DNA from: Verrucomicrobiota bacterium
GTDB taxonomy: Bacteria; Verrucomicrobiota; Verrucomicrobiia; JADLBR01
NCBI GenBank assembly: GCA_029560585.1
Contig: JAKQKQ010000155.1
Coordinates: forward strand, 1 to 64,000
Reading direction: 5' to 3'
Length of the DNA: 64,000 bases
The position numbers and the translations under genes are program-made. Shown here in pieces: positions 54,181 to 62,301 of the stretch. The number at the start of each line of letters is the position of its first letter. Position 1 is the stretch's first letter. The notes beneath the pieces are model-generated. The model did not search any database. It was not told where the DNA came from and saw only the letters and a program-made list of their open reading frames with translations.

Positions 54181-54942
54181 ATGCCGAAAGCGCCGCCTGA
54201 GGCCAGTCGTTGGGCGCGGACGCGGGCCGAGTTCCTGCGCCGGATCGCCATCGACAGTCATTTCCACAGGGTTTTCGATGGGCTGCCCGACATCCATTTT
54301 TTTGTCAAGGACCGCGCCGGGCGCACCCTGTTCTTCAGCCGGGGGCTGCCCGCGCACCACGGGCTACGGGACGAGGCGGAGATGCTCGGCAAGACCGACC
54401 ACGACCTGACGCCCGGGCCGCTGGCGCGGAAGTACCTCGCCGATGATCGCCGAATCCACCGCACGGGCGAACCGATCTTGCATCAGGTGGAAGTCTGGAT
54501 GGACCACGTGGGGCTTCCCGATTGGTTCATAATCAGCAAGTTTCCCATCTTCGACCGGCGTCGGCGCGTCATCGGCGTCATGGGCACACTGCGCGCGTGC
54601 GGTGGCATCGCCCCTCCCGAACTTGGCCCGTCACGGATCACGCCCTCGGTCAAGCGCCTGCGCGAGGACCTGTCGGCGTTTCCAACGATCGCGGAGCTGG
54701 GGCGGATCTGTCGCCTCTCCCCGCGGCAACTCCAGCGCACCTTCCACGAGGCGTTCGGCATGAGCCCGCGCACCTATTGGATGAAATGCCGTATCCGCGC
54801 CGCCTGCGAGGCGCTGGCGCGGGGCGAGGAGAGCATCGCCGATATCGCCGCCCGGCTCGGTTTCTGCGACCAGAGCAACTTCACCGCGCACTTTCACAAG
54901 CACACCGGGAAGACGCCGCGCGCCTTTCAACGGGGCGCCTGA
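54181..54942 (+). CDS. AraC-family transcriptional regulator with PAS domain
   Basis: A 253-residue regulator. Residues about 30-140 form a PAS sensor (PDIHFFVKDRAGRTLFFS, LGKTDHDLTPG). The C-terminal two-HTH AraC DNA-binding domain starts near IAELGRICRLSPRQLQRTF and includes SIADIAARLGFCDQSNFTAHF and HTGKTPRAF. It is divergent from the FAD oxidoreductase and convergent with the DUF1080 gene, which overlaps its 3' end by 16 bp. It may sense a small ligand for the surrounding oxidation genes. GTG 54154 is an alternative start. Confidence 0.88.
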   Translation: MPKAPPEASRWARTRAEFLRRIAIDSHFHRVFDGLPDIHFFVKDRAGRTLFFSRGLPAHHGLRDEAEMLGKTDHDLTPGPLARKYLADDRRIHRTGEPILHQVEVWMDHVGLPDWFIISKFPIFDRRRRVIGVMGTLRACGGIAPPELGPSRITPSVKRLREDLSAFPTIAELGRICRLSPRQLQRTFHEAFGMSPRTYWMKCRIRAACEALARGEESIADIAARLGFCDQSNFTAHFHKHTGKTPRAFQRGA

Positions 54943-55616
54943 GGCCGGATGCGGATATTGCGGAATTCTATCGGCGCCCCGGCGTGTTTTCCCTGAAGGC
55001 CGATGTGCCCTCGCGTCGGCAATTCGGCCAAAGGTTTGCTAAGCCATGGGGGGATGGCGGTGCCATCGGGATTGTTCTTTGCCGATGTCCACTGGCGCAG
55101 ATCGATCTCGTTGATCACCTCGCCGTTGAGCATCACCCGGATCATTGGCCCGCGGCAGGTTATCGTCATGCGGTTCCACTCGCCGGCCTTCCGGACGTTG
55201 CTTCTGATCGCCGGTTTGTGGCCAAAGATGGCGCCGCACTGCCAGCTTTTCGGGCTGTTGGCCCTCTTCGGGAAATAGTCGTCTGCGATCTGGATCTCAA
55301 TGGAGTTCGGGATCCAGTTCTTGGGGTCGCTGCCGTACACGAACACCCCGCTGTTGGTCCCCTCGGCATTGCGGAATTCCAGATCGAGGGTGAAATCAGA
55401 GTACCTGTCGCGGGTCCAGATGCACTGGTCCTCGGTGGCACCGAGGATCCCATTGCTCCAAGACCATACGCCCGCGGGGGCGATGGCATCGGAGAGATCC
55501 GGCGCAAACAGTTGGCGCCAGTCGGTGGCATCGGGATGCACGGCTGGCGGCCCCCCGGATGCCGCGGGGGCTCCGGCCGTCACCATCAGGCAGAGGGTGA
55601 ATGCCCGGAGTTTCAT
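54927..55616 (-). CDS. DUF1080 family protein, secreted (3-keto-glycoside hydrolase-like)
   Basis: A 229-residue secreted protein with a signal peptide (FTLCLMVTAGAPAASG). The domain follows the DUF1080 pattern: WRQLFAPDL, FTLDLEFRNAEGTNSGVFV, NSIEIQIADDY, WNRMTITCRGPMIRVMLNGE and GHIGLQGKHAGAPIEFRNI. The family is now linked to breakdown of 3-keto sugars. It is 46 bp downstream of, and on the same strand as, the Gfo/Idh/MocA gene, the usual oxidase/hydrolase pair. Start MKLR at 55616 gives a normal signal peptide. Confidence 0.88.
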   Translation of the reverse strand: MKLRAFTLCLMVTAGAPAASGGPPAVHPDATDWRQLFAPDLSDAIAPAGVWSWSNGILGATEDQCIWTRDRYSDFTLDLEFRNAEGTNSGVFVYGSDPKNWIPNSIEIQIADDYFPKRANSPKSWQCGAIFGHKPAIRSNVRKAGEWNRMTITCRGPMIRVMLNGEVINEIDLRQWTSAKNNPDGTAIPPWLSKPLAELPTRGHIGLQGKHAGAPIEFRNIRIRPQAPR

Positions 55617-55662
55617 CGCGCCTCGCTCGAAGACGTGGCGGGGTTCGTTTGGATCGCGCTCC

Positions 55663-57057
55663 CTAGAGCGTCCAACCCTCGCGATACTTGGCTCGGACAA
55701 AGGCATTGGCCTCGGCATCATTGGTGACCTCCATTTTCTCCCCATCCCACATCAGGTCCCTTCCGGGAAAGCGGACGGCCAAGTTGCCCATCAGCACCAT
55801 TTCGGATAGGGGCCCAGAGTAATCGAAGTTCGAAGAGGAGAGTTTTCCATCTTTGCAGGATCGGATCCAGTCCTGCTCGTGTCCGTCGATCCCGTGCGGG
55901 ATGCGCGGCACGGTCGGCTCGGGTGGCCGAAAGTCCTTCATGCGCGCCTCGGGGATAAGCCTCGGGTTCTTGCCATAGCAGCCGCCCATGAGCTTGCCCT
56001 TGTCGCCGATGAAGAGAACGCCGCCGTCGGAGTCGCCCATCTGGCGACCGGGCTCGAGTTCATCCGGCCTGCGCGGCATCATGCCACCGTCCCACCACGT
56101 GAGGCGCACGGGCGGCAGTCCCTCGCGCTCGGGGAATCGATAGCGCACGATCGTGGACCGCGGGAACATCTCGTTTTTGGGTTCGGTCTTTTTCCAGAAT
56201 TCTTCCCAGTAGGTGGAAATGCAGCCTTCCACCCTCTCGGGGTACTTGAGTTTAAGCGCGAGGAACGGCACGTCCAGGATGTGGCAGCCGAGGTCGCCCA
56301 GCGAGCCGGTGCCAAAATCCCACCACGCCCGCCACTTGTTCGGGTGATAGGTGGGGTGATAGGGGCGCATTGGGGCCGGTCCGATCCACATGTCCCAGTC
56401 GAGCGATTCGGGCACGGCCGGCGTCTCCGTGGGCCTGCCGACCTCGATGCCCTGCGGCCACACCGGCCGATTGGTCCACGCGTGCACCTCGCGGACTTGG
56501 CCGATCACCCCCGAATCGATCCACTCCTTGACCATGCGTATGCCGTCGCCAGAGCGACCCTGGTTCCCCATCTGGCTCATCACCTTGTGCTCCCTAGCGG
56601 CCTCGGTCAGGCGGCGCGCCTCCCAGACGGAATGGGCCAGCGGCTTCTGCACGTACACGTTGAGGCCCCGGCGCATCGCCGCCATCGCGATCACCGCATG
56701 CGAATGGTCGGGCGTGGCGATGATGACCGCATCGATATCCTTTTCTTTGTCGAGCATCTCGCGAAAATCCCGGTGGCGTCTCGCCTGCGGGTATTTCTTG
56801 AACGTCTTGGCCGCGTAGTCCGAGTCGATGTCGCAGAGGGCGACGATGTTCTCGGTTTCAGAATTTCGCAGGTTCTTGGCCCCTATCCCGCCGACGCCGA
56901 TCGCGGCGAGATTCAGCCGCTCGTTGGGCGATGGGCGGCGGCGCCCATCGGCGAGCGTCCGGCCGCGCAGGATCGCGAATGCGGCTGCGGCGCTGGTGGC
57001 CCTGAGGAAATCGCGGCGGGGGATGGGGGATGACGGCAGGGATTCAGCCTTATCCAT
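55663..57057 (-). CDS. Tat-exported Gfo/Idh/MocA family oxidoreductase
   Basis: A 464-residue exported NAD(P)-dependent oxidoreductase. Tat leader PRRDFLRATSAAAAFAI, then Rossmann motif AAIGVGGIGAKNL and the sugar-site motif YVQKPLAHSVWEARRL, and the C-terminal alpha/beta domain. Such Tat-exported members oxidise sugars, often at C3, with tightly bound cofactor. Its pairing with DUF1080 (46 bp apart) fits a 3-keto-glycoside pathway. MDKAES at 57057 is chosen over 57255 because it leads straight to the Tat motif. Confidence 0.92.
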   Translation of the reverse strand: MDKAESLPSSPIPRRDFLRATSAAAAFAILRGRTLADGRRRPSPNERLNLAAIGVGGIGAKNLRNSETENIVALCDIDSDYAAKTFKKYPQARRHRDFREMLDKEKDIDAVIIATPDHSHAVIAMAAMRRGLNVYVQKPLAHSVWEARRLTEAAREHKVMSQMGNQGRSGDGIRMVKEWIDSGVIGQVREVHAWTNRPVWPQGIEVGRPTETPAVPESLDWDMWIGPAPMRPYHPTYHPNKWRAWWDFGTGSLGDLGCHILDVPFLALKLKYPERVEGCISTYWEEFWKKTEPKNEMFPRSTIVRYRFPEREGLPPVRLTWWDGGMMPRRPDELEPGRQMGDSDGGVLFIGDKGKLMGGCYGKNPRLIPEARMKDFRPPEPTVPRIPHGIDGHEQDWIRSCKDGKLSSSNFDYSGPLSEMVLMGNLAVRFPGRDLMWDGEKMEVTNDAEANAFVRAKYREGWTL

Positions 57058-57187
57058 GTTGCCATGTTGCCCTGGCGGCCAGTCCCTGTCTGTAGGGCAA
57101 GCGCCAGAGCTTATGCCGAAAACGACATCGGGATCGGGCTTTCCCAACGGGGCGACCGGGCGCAGATTATTCGCACAGGAGGCAACG

Positions 57188-58126
57188 ATGACCAACGAAG
57201 AACAGAGGGCCATGCTGTCGATCGCCATGCTGGCGGCATTCGCCGATGGGGCCAAGGATGATAAAGAGCGGGCAGAAATCCGGCGCGTCGCGGAATCGTT
57301 GTCTGGCGAGTCCGACTTAAACGTCGCGGCGGTCTATCAGGATGTGTTGCTGAAGAAGGCGACGGCCGAGGGAGCCGCGGCGGCGCTCCCGTCTCCAGAA
57401 TTGCGGCAGTTGGCCTACGAGCTTGCGGTGGGTGTGTGCGATGCCGACGGTCGGCGCAACGACGCCGAGTGCCAATTTCTCAGCGGCTTGGCCAACACAC
57501 TGGGCGTCGCCGCGGGCGAGGCGAGTCGGAGCGCGGAGGTCGCCGATGCGATCGCGGACGCGCCGCTGGCGAATGTGCCGCCCGTCCTGGCCGGTGCCGT
57601 TGGGACTGCCGATGCCGCCGGGATGGAGAAACTGATACTGAACTGCGCGGTCCTGAATGGCGCGCTCGAGTTGCTCCCGCAATCGCTCGCCACGATGGCC
57701 ATCATCCCGCTGCAGATGAGAATGGTGTACCAGATCGGCAAGGCCCATGGCCATCAGCTGGATCAGGGGCATATCAAGGAATTCCTCGCCGCGCTGGGCG
57801 TCGGCCTCACTTCACAGTACGTCGAGCAGGTCGGCCGCAAGCTCGTGGGCGGGATCTTTCGCGCGGTTGCGGGCAAGCTCGTCGGGCGTCTCGGGAGCGC
57901 CGCGACCGGAGCCGCATTCTCGTTCGCCACGACCTACGCGCTCGGCCAAGTCGCGCGCCGCTACTATGCCGCGGGACGAAACATGGACATGGCGCTGCTC
58001 AAACAGACATTCGCCAACATGCTCGGGGAGGGAAAACAGCTCCAGGCCCAATACGCCTCCCAGATCGCGGACAAGGCCCGCACCCTCGACGTCGGGCAGG
58101 TCTTGCGGATGGTCAGGGGCGGTTGA
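57188..58126 (+). CDS. TerB-like plus DUF697 fusion protein
   Basis: A 312-residue protein. The N-terminal half (about 1-150) has two acidic helical TerB-like modules (FADGAKDDKERAEIRR and VCDADGRRNDAECQFL), which bind metal ions in the tellurite-resistance family. The C-terminal half contains the DUF697 pattern (MAIIPLQMRMVYQIGKAHGH, then AALGVG and RKLVGGI) and two membrane-like stretches. GGAGG precedes ATG 57188. Divergent from the Gfo/Idh gene. It may be an inner-membrane stress or vesicle-associated protein; function unproven. Confidence 0.75.
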   Translation: MTNEEQRAMLSIAMLAAFADGAKDDKERAEIRRVAESLSGESDLNVAAVYQDVLLKKATAEGAAAALPSPELRQLAYELAVGVCDADGRRNDAECQFLSGLANTLGVAAGEASRSAEVADAIADAPLANVPPVLAGAVGTADAAGMEKLILNCAVLNGALELLPQSLATMAIIPLQMRMVYQIGKAHGHQLDQGHIKEFLAALGVGLTSQYVEQVGRKLVGGIFRAVAGKLVGRLGSAATGAAFSFATTYALGQVARRYYAAGRNMDMALLKQTFANMLGEGKQLQAQYASQIADKARTLDVGQVLRMVRGG

Positions 58127-58211
58127 ACGGGGGCGGGCTCAGCCGTGAATGCGCCACGAGCCTGCCATCTTTCGGTCTGTCCCCCCTCGCGCCGCCGCCG
58201 GCGCCCAGAGG

Positions 58212-58299
58212 CGCCGCATCATTCATGTGGAAACTCGACACCCACTGCCGCCTGACACAGGCGGCCCACAAGATTTGTGGGGCGTCTCTGCGAGACGCC
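58212..58299 (-). repeat. Three-stem repeat, subfamily B, copy 5
   Basis: Read on the minus strand: GGCGTCTC/GAGACGCC, CCCACAA/TTGTGGG and GCCGCCTG/CAGGCGGC, then a tail shared with copy 4. Relative to copies 1-3, stem 2 has changed at the same pair on both arms, so pairing is kept. Confidence 0.8.
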
Positions 58300-58320
58300 A
58301 AACGCTGGCGAAGGTTCAGG

Positions 58321-60294
58321 TCAAAGATCGTCGGGCCGCATCCAGCCGATCTGCCATGGGCCGATGGTGGGGAGCGTCACGAGGGCGTCGCGCTCCTCCC
58401 GGCGAATCGGCAGCGTCACCGGTTTTTCGTTGGGCAGGATCCAGGACAGTGTCGTTAGCGTCTCTCTGCACCCGCGGAGGCGGAGCGTCACCGGTTTCTG
58501 CGTGCCGATCGACGCGTTGAGCACCGTGACGCTGCGCAGGCAACCATCTTTCGTGACGCGCGGAACCAGCATCATCTGGGCCATTGTTTCGATCACCACT
58601 GGGAGGTGCCCCCGCGCCACCCAATCCGCGGCGCGCAAGAGCTGATTTCGCTGTGCGGCGCTGACCGAGGTGCTGTAACTCACGAGGGCAACACGGCCGC
58701 CCCCTGGTGTCGTGAAACCGCGCACATCCGCCATCGCGGTGGGCAACTCGGTCGCTTTGAAACCGGCGTTCATGCCGCGTTCCCCGAGCCTGCCCCAGGC
58801 GGCATCGTCGACCAACACGCCGCCCGAAAACACATTCTTGGCATCCTCATCCGTCATGCCATCGATCGCTTCGGCATCGAGCATGAAGGCGGCTGGCCAG
58901 GCCCCGTCCGGACACAGCGGCAGCCCCAGCACGGCGAGTTCGTTCGCCGCCTGTCCCGTCTTGGCCGTCATCCAAGACCGAGCGTCCTCGCGCGCGCCCA
59001 AAGGTCGTTTCGCGTGTTGCCTGCTCATGAAGGGTTGAACGCCGCCCGGTTGAGATCCGGCATTGAAGTGGACGTACGTCTCATAAAAAGGTCGCCAGCC
59101 CGCAAGTTCTTCCAAGAACGTCGACGCGTACCATTCCATCGGTTCGACCGCGGAACAGAGTATGGCATACGAGAGGCTGTCCGCGCCCATGGACAAGTAG
59201 AGCATGGACTCGACGGCCAAACCGTGCGCCGACTTACCCGTCGCCCAGTGTTTGTATCCTTCGACCTCTGGGGCGATGCACTGCACCGATTGCGGGAGCC
59301 GTCGGATTTGCCGCGCGATGCCGAACGCTTTTTCGATCATTCCGCGCGGCGCGTGATCGTTGTAGAATCCGCTCCCCGGCCGCGAGCCTGCGGTCCATCC
59401 TGTCTCTTCCTCGAATGCCCGGAAGATCGGTCTCCAGTCGTAGCCGTTCAAGAGGTCGCCATGCCCGTTGTAATGCTGCAGGCCCATTCGCGTATCGGGT
59501 GATACGGCGTGAACGCCCTGTGCGGCCGCCCGCGCCACGCCCGCGAGGCTGTCCTGCCCGAACGCGATCCACCTGTCGCGCAGCGCCGCCGCACCATCGC
59601 CGCGAGCCATCGCCGCGACGAGGGTCTCTCGCGTCCACGCCCCCTTCGTCTCTCGGTTGAATAGGCCGATGCACGTTTCGCAGAAACAGCCATCCCGAGC
59701 GGGGCTGTGCCGCGCGATGCGCAGATCGTCGTCCAGCCAAACCATGCCGGGTCTGAAAGCGGCATAGAGGGTTGCCGTTTCCCTGATATGCGCCAGGAAC
59801 GCCTGTTGGCGGGGGCAGCTGCACTGTTTGGTCTTCACGCCACCGGAATCGACGAGGGTTCCCCACGTCAGGAGGGGGGCGTCGGCCGAAAAGCCGTCGG
59901 CATGGCCGATCGTTGAACCGATCTGCACGCTCGGGATAACGCCGATCTTCCGCATTTCCTCTGCCGCCTCGGACATCAGCCTGGCCGATTCCCGATGTTT
60001 CTCGATGGGTGTGGCGCCCGGCTCGGTGCAGAACCACACCTCATCACAGGCATTCCGGTACCGCGAAAAAGCCGCGAGGCTTTCTTTCAGGAGTTGTTTG
60101 TCCGCATGATGGTGGGGCCACAGCCGGATGATCATCCTGAAAGGGTCTTCGACCGTTCGCGGAACACCGGGCGCCGGGGCACGCCCAGTCTCCTGCGGAT
60201 TCACGGGCCGCGCCTCGTCCGCCCCCATCGCAACCGTCGCGGCCAGCAGCGCGGCGGCGATCTGATATCGAGGGCCCCTTTGATGCGCTTTCAA
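58321..60294 (-). CDS. Putative secreted glycoside hydrolase (TIM-barrel, GH42-like)
   Basis: A 657-residue exported protein. Signal peptide (YQIAAALLAATVAMGADE). The barrel region includes FRPGMVWLDDDLRI, with a likely catalytic acid, and the Cys cluster DGCFCETCIGLFN typical of a group of uncharacterised glycosidase-like proteins, and later GADSLSYAILCSAVEP. The C-terminal part (about 470-657) is a beta-rich domain with a trimerisation-like shape. Function is inferred from fold-like motifs. It is the last gene of the carbohydrate block. Confidence 0.55.
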   Translation of the reverse strand: MKAHQRGPRYQIAAALLAATVAMGADEARPVNPQETGRAPAPGVPRTVEDPFRMIIRLWPHHHADKQLLKESLAAFSRYRNACDEVWFCTEPGATPIEKHRESARLMSEAAEEMRKIGVIPSVQIGSTIGHADGFSADAPLLTWGTLVDSGGVKTKQCSCPRQQAFLAHIRETATLYAAFRPGMVWLDDDLRIARHSPARDGCFCETCIGLFNRETKGAWTRETLVAAMARGDGAAALRDRWIAFGQDSLAGVARAAAQGVHAVSPDTRMGLQHYNGHGDLLNGYDWRPIFRAFEEETGWTAGSRPGSGFYNDHAPRGMIEKAFGIARQIRRLPQSVQCIAPEVEGYKHWATGKSAHGLAVESMLYLSMGADSLSYAILCSAVEPMEWYASTFLEELAGWRPFYETYVHFNAGSQPGGVQPFMSRQHAKRPLGAREDARSWMTAKTGQAANELAVLGLPLCPDGAWPAAFMLDAEAIDGMTDEDAKNVFSGGVLVDDAAWGRLGERGMNAGFKATELPTAMADVRGFTTPGGGRVALVSYSTSVSAAQRNQLLRAADWVARGHLPVVIETMAQMMLVPRVTKDGCLRSVTVLNASIGTQKPVTLRLRGCRETLTTLSWILPNEKPVTLPIRREERDALVTLPTIGPWQIGWMRPDDL

Positions 60295-60513
60295 TCGTGG
60301 AAACTCTCCCTCGCCAACCTACAGGAACGTGAGCTTGAACCCATGCCTTTTTCCACCGATCAGCGCCGAACCACCGGAAGGGTTCTCGGAGTGACACATG
60401 GGCGTGCAGCTGTCACGAGGCAGCGCCCTCCGCGGCCGGTGTCTCACAGAGACGCCATCTACGATCTTAGACACGCCATGCGAGCATCCTGGGGAGGGCC
60501 CGCGGCCTGAGGT
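60295..60513. other. Intergenic spacer with decayed stem
   Basis: No gene. A stem GGTGTCTC/GAGACGCC near 60440-60458 resembles the first stem of the three-stem repeat. The remainder is unremarkable. Confidence 0.55.
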
Positions 60514-60687
60514 TGTCTCAAAACTCAAACGCCAAACACGGAACACCCAACAATCAATGCCCATCTGTTGATAGAGGGGACTTCCAATGGCGTGCGGCGC
60601 CCGACAATGCACGGCATCTCACAGAGATGCCCTACAAAATTTGTAGGCCGCCTGTGTCAGGCGGCGCTGTTCAGAGATTTTGAGACA
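60514..60687 (+). repeat. Three-stem MITE-like repeat, copy 3
   Basis: A 174-bp element with inverted ends TGTCTCAAAACTC (left) and TGTCTCAAAATCTC (right, read inward). The core is at 60613-60665. The right flank, 60740-60773, is identical to 175-208 next to copy 1. Confidence 0.9.
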
Positions 60688-60842
60688 CTTTCGCCTCGCG
60701 GGCCGCGATGGCCGTGGTTCGCGGGCGTGCTGGTGGATGGCGGACGCCGGGGCCGGCGTCCCTCCCGGCTGATACGGCGGCCCAATGCCGTACCGCGTCT
60801 CCGTGAGTCGCCGACGTCGAGGCAATGGCCTGGAATCTGGTC

Positions 60843-61025
60843 ATGAACCGGCGGGAGTTCCTGAAGACGGGTTCGTGGGCGGGTCTGCTGGCAACCGCGA
60901 TGCCAGCCGCCCCGCTGTCCGCCGCGAGCGCGGAACTCGCGGCCGCTCCGGTCCCGCAAGCAATGTCTGGAGGCTCGGGCCCCGCGCGCTGCGCATCCTC
61001 CGGCGCGTGGCGTAACTTGATTTGA
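60843..61025 (+). pseudogene. Orphan Tat leader (gene remnant)
   Basis: A 60-residue open frame beginning MNRREFLKTGSWAGLLATAM, a textbook twin-arginine signal. After about 40 residues the frame turns into low-complexity Ala/Ser/Gly sequence and stops. Nothing downstream continues it before 61189. It looks like the 5' relic of an exported enzyme gene whose body was lost. The rest of 60688-61188 has repeat pieces only. Confidence 0.65.
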
Positions 61026-61052
61026 AGCCTCGCACTGCGATCAGGCCCGTGG

Positions 61053-61116
61053 GGCGGACAATCCTGTCCGCCAGCATCCGCCCAAGGTCGACGGCGCAGG
61101 CATGATTGCCTGCGCC
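61053..61116 (+). repeat. Two-stem repeat family, copy 1
   Basis: Stem 1 GGCGGACA-ATCC-TGTCCGCC at 61053-61072 and stem 2 GGCGCAGGCA/TGCCTGCGCC at 61093-61116. The same order and spacing recurs at 63112-63172, and part of it at 50446-50490. Confidence 0.75.
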
Positions 61117-61188
61117 ACGACTCAGTTCGGTTCGCCTGAGAGCAGGCTCCTGCCGTGCTTCATCCGAATCCTCGGGAGGCGAGCACGC

Positions 61189-62199
61189 TCACGCCGCCAA
61201 GATGAAATCTTTGCCCATGGCTCGTCCCCCCGCCTCCAGCCGGGCCCGGATCAGATCGCGCGCCCCACGGGAGGCCACGAACACGACGACGAATGCATCG
61301 CGCGGGATTTCGTCGGGGTGCACGACGGGGCGGCCGACGGCGCGTCGGCCGATCAGGCGTGGGGCGATATCGACGTGGCTCACGATCTGTATCCCATGAG
61401 GCAGGAGCATCTCGGCGCGGCGACGCGCGAGGCGCCCGGCACCCCATGTCATGATCTCGGGGTGGCGCGGGTTATGCTTTGCCAGCCAACGGGCGAGGTA
61501 CTCGGCCTTCAGACGAAAGAATGCCTCCTTGGAATATCGCGCATCGGTGCGCGACAGGCGCGCGGGCGGGTCGTTCCACACGAGCAATTCCTCCGGCAAC
61601 TTGGCCATCTTGACGCCGGCCCCGAGCCATCGCAGCCAGAGTTCATAATCTTCTGGGAAGGGTCCCTCCCGATAGCCGCCGTGGCGCGCGGGCAGTTCGC
61701 GTCGAAACATGACGCTCGGGTGCGCGAAGGGCGACTCGATGAATCGGTGCAGGGAGATCTCCTCTGGCTTCAGCAGCCCGTTGATCCAGTCCACGTGCAG
61801 CGCGTAGCCGCGGCTCGCGACGGCGTCCCCGCCGAAGGCGACGCGGCATCCGACGAGACCCGCGTCGGCGCAAGCATCGAGATGGGCCTTCTGGCGGGCC
61901 AGTCGCTCCGGATGCGAAATGTCATCGGCATCCATCCGCGCGATGTGGGGTGCGGTCGCTGCCGCGATGCCTTGATTCAGGGCGGCGACGATTCCGCAAC
62001 CGCTCGCGCGAATCGGGATCACGCGAGGATCGTCGCTCGCGGCGCGGCGGGCGATGTCCGGCGTCGCATCGGTCGAACCATCATCGATGACCAGGATCTC
62101 TATTTCGCGCAACGTCTGGCCCCGCAGGCTATCCAGTGCCGCGGGCAGCGTTGCCGCCGCATCGCGCGCGGGCAGGATGACGGAGACAGCGGGGGTCAT
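61189..62199 (-). CDS. Family 2 glycosyltransferase
   Basis: A 336-residue GT-A enzyme: VSVILPARDAAATLPAALDS, VIDDGSTDAT and the metal motif MDADDISHPERL, then FPEDYELWLRW, which is typical of chondroitin or O-antigen type transferases. The C-terminal 110 residues contain a second, Rossmann-like unit (TWGAGRLARRRAEML and VVVFVASRGARDLIRARL), often found after GT2 domains. Start MTPAVSV at 62199 is preferred over 62232. It lies between repeats and the dipeptidase gene. Confidence 0.88.
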   Translation of the reverse strand: MTPAVSVILPARDAAATLPAALDSLRGQTLREIEILVIDDGSTDATPDIARRAASDDPRVIPIRASGCGIVAALNQGIAAATAPHIARMDADDISHPERLARQKAHLDACADAGLVGCRVAFGGDAVASRGYALHVDWINGLLKPEEISLHRFIESPFAHPSVMFRRELPARHGGYREGPFPEDYELWLRWLGAGVKMAKLPEELLVWNDPPARLSRTDARYSKEAFFRLKAEYLARWLAKHNPRHPEIMTWGAGRLARRRAEMLLPHGIQIVSHVDIAPRLIGRRAVGRPVVHPDEIPRDAFVVVFVASRGARDLIRARLEAGGRAMGKDFILAA

Positions 62200-62301
62200 T
62201 GGGAAAACGGCCCGCTCACGGTCGGCCGCCACGGCTCGCGTGTCCCTCCTCAGACGTATCCATTTGTGTGAGTCCGTGCTTTCCGATGAAGCTGTTCTCG
62301 C

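Noticed and set aside
52571-54409. 612-residue plus-strand ORF antisense to the FAD oxidoreductase
   Set aside because: It lies opposite a well-supported family gene, has no motif and consists of low-complexity His/Arg/Ala runs that come from high GC codon bias on the other strand.
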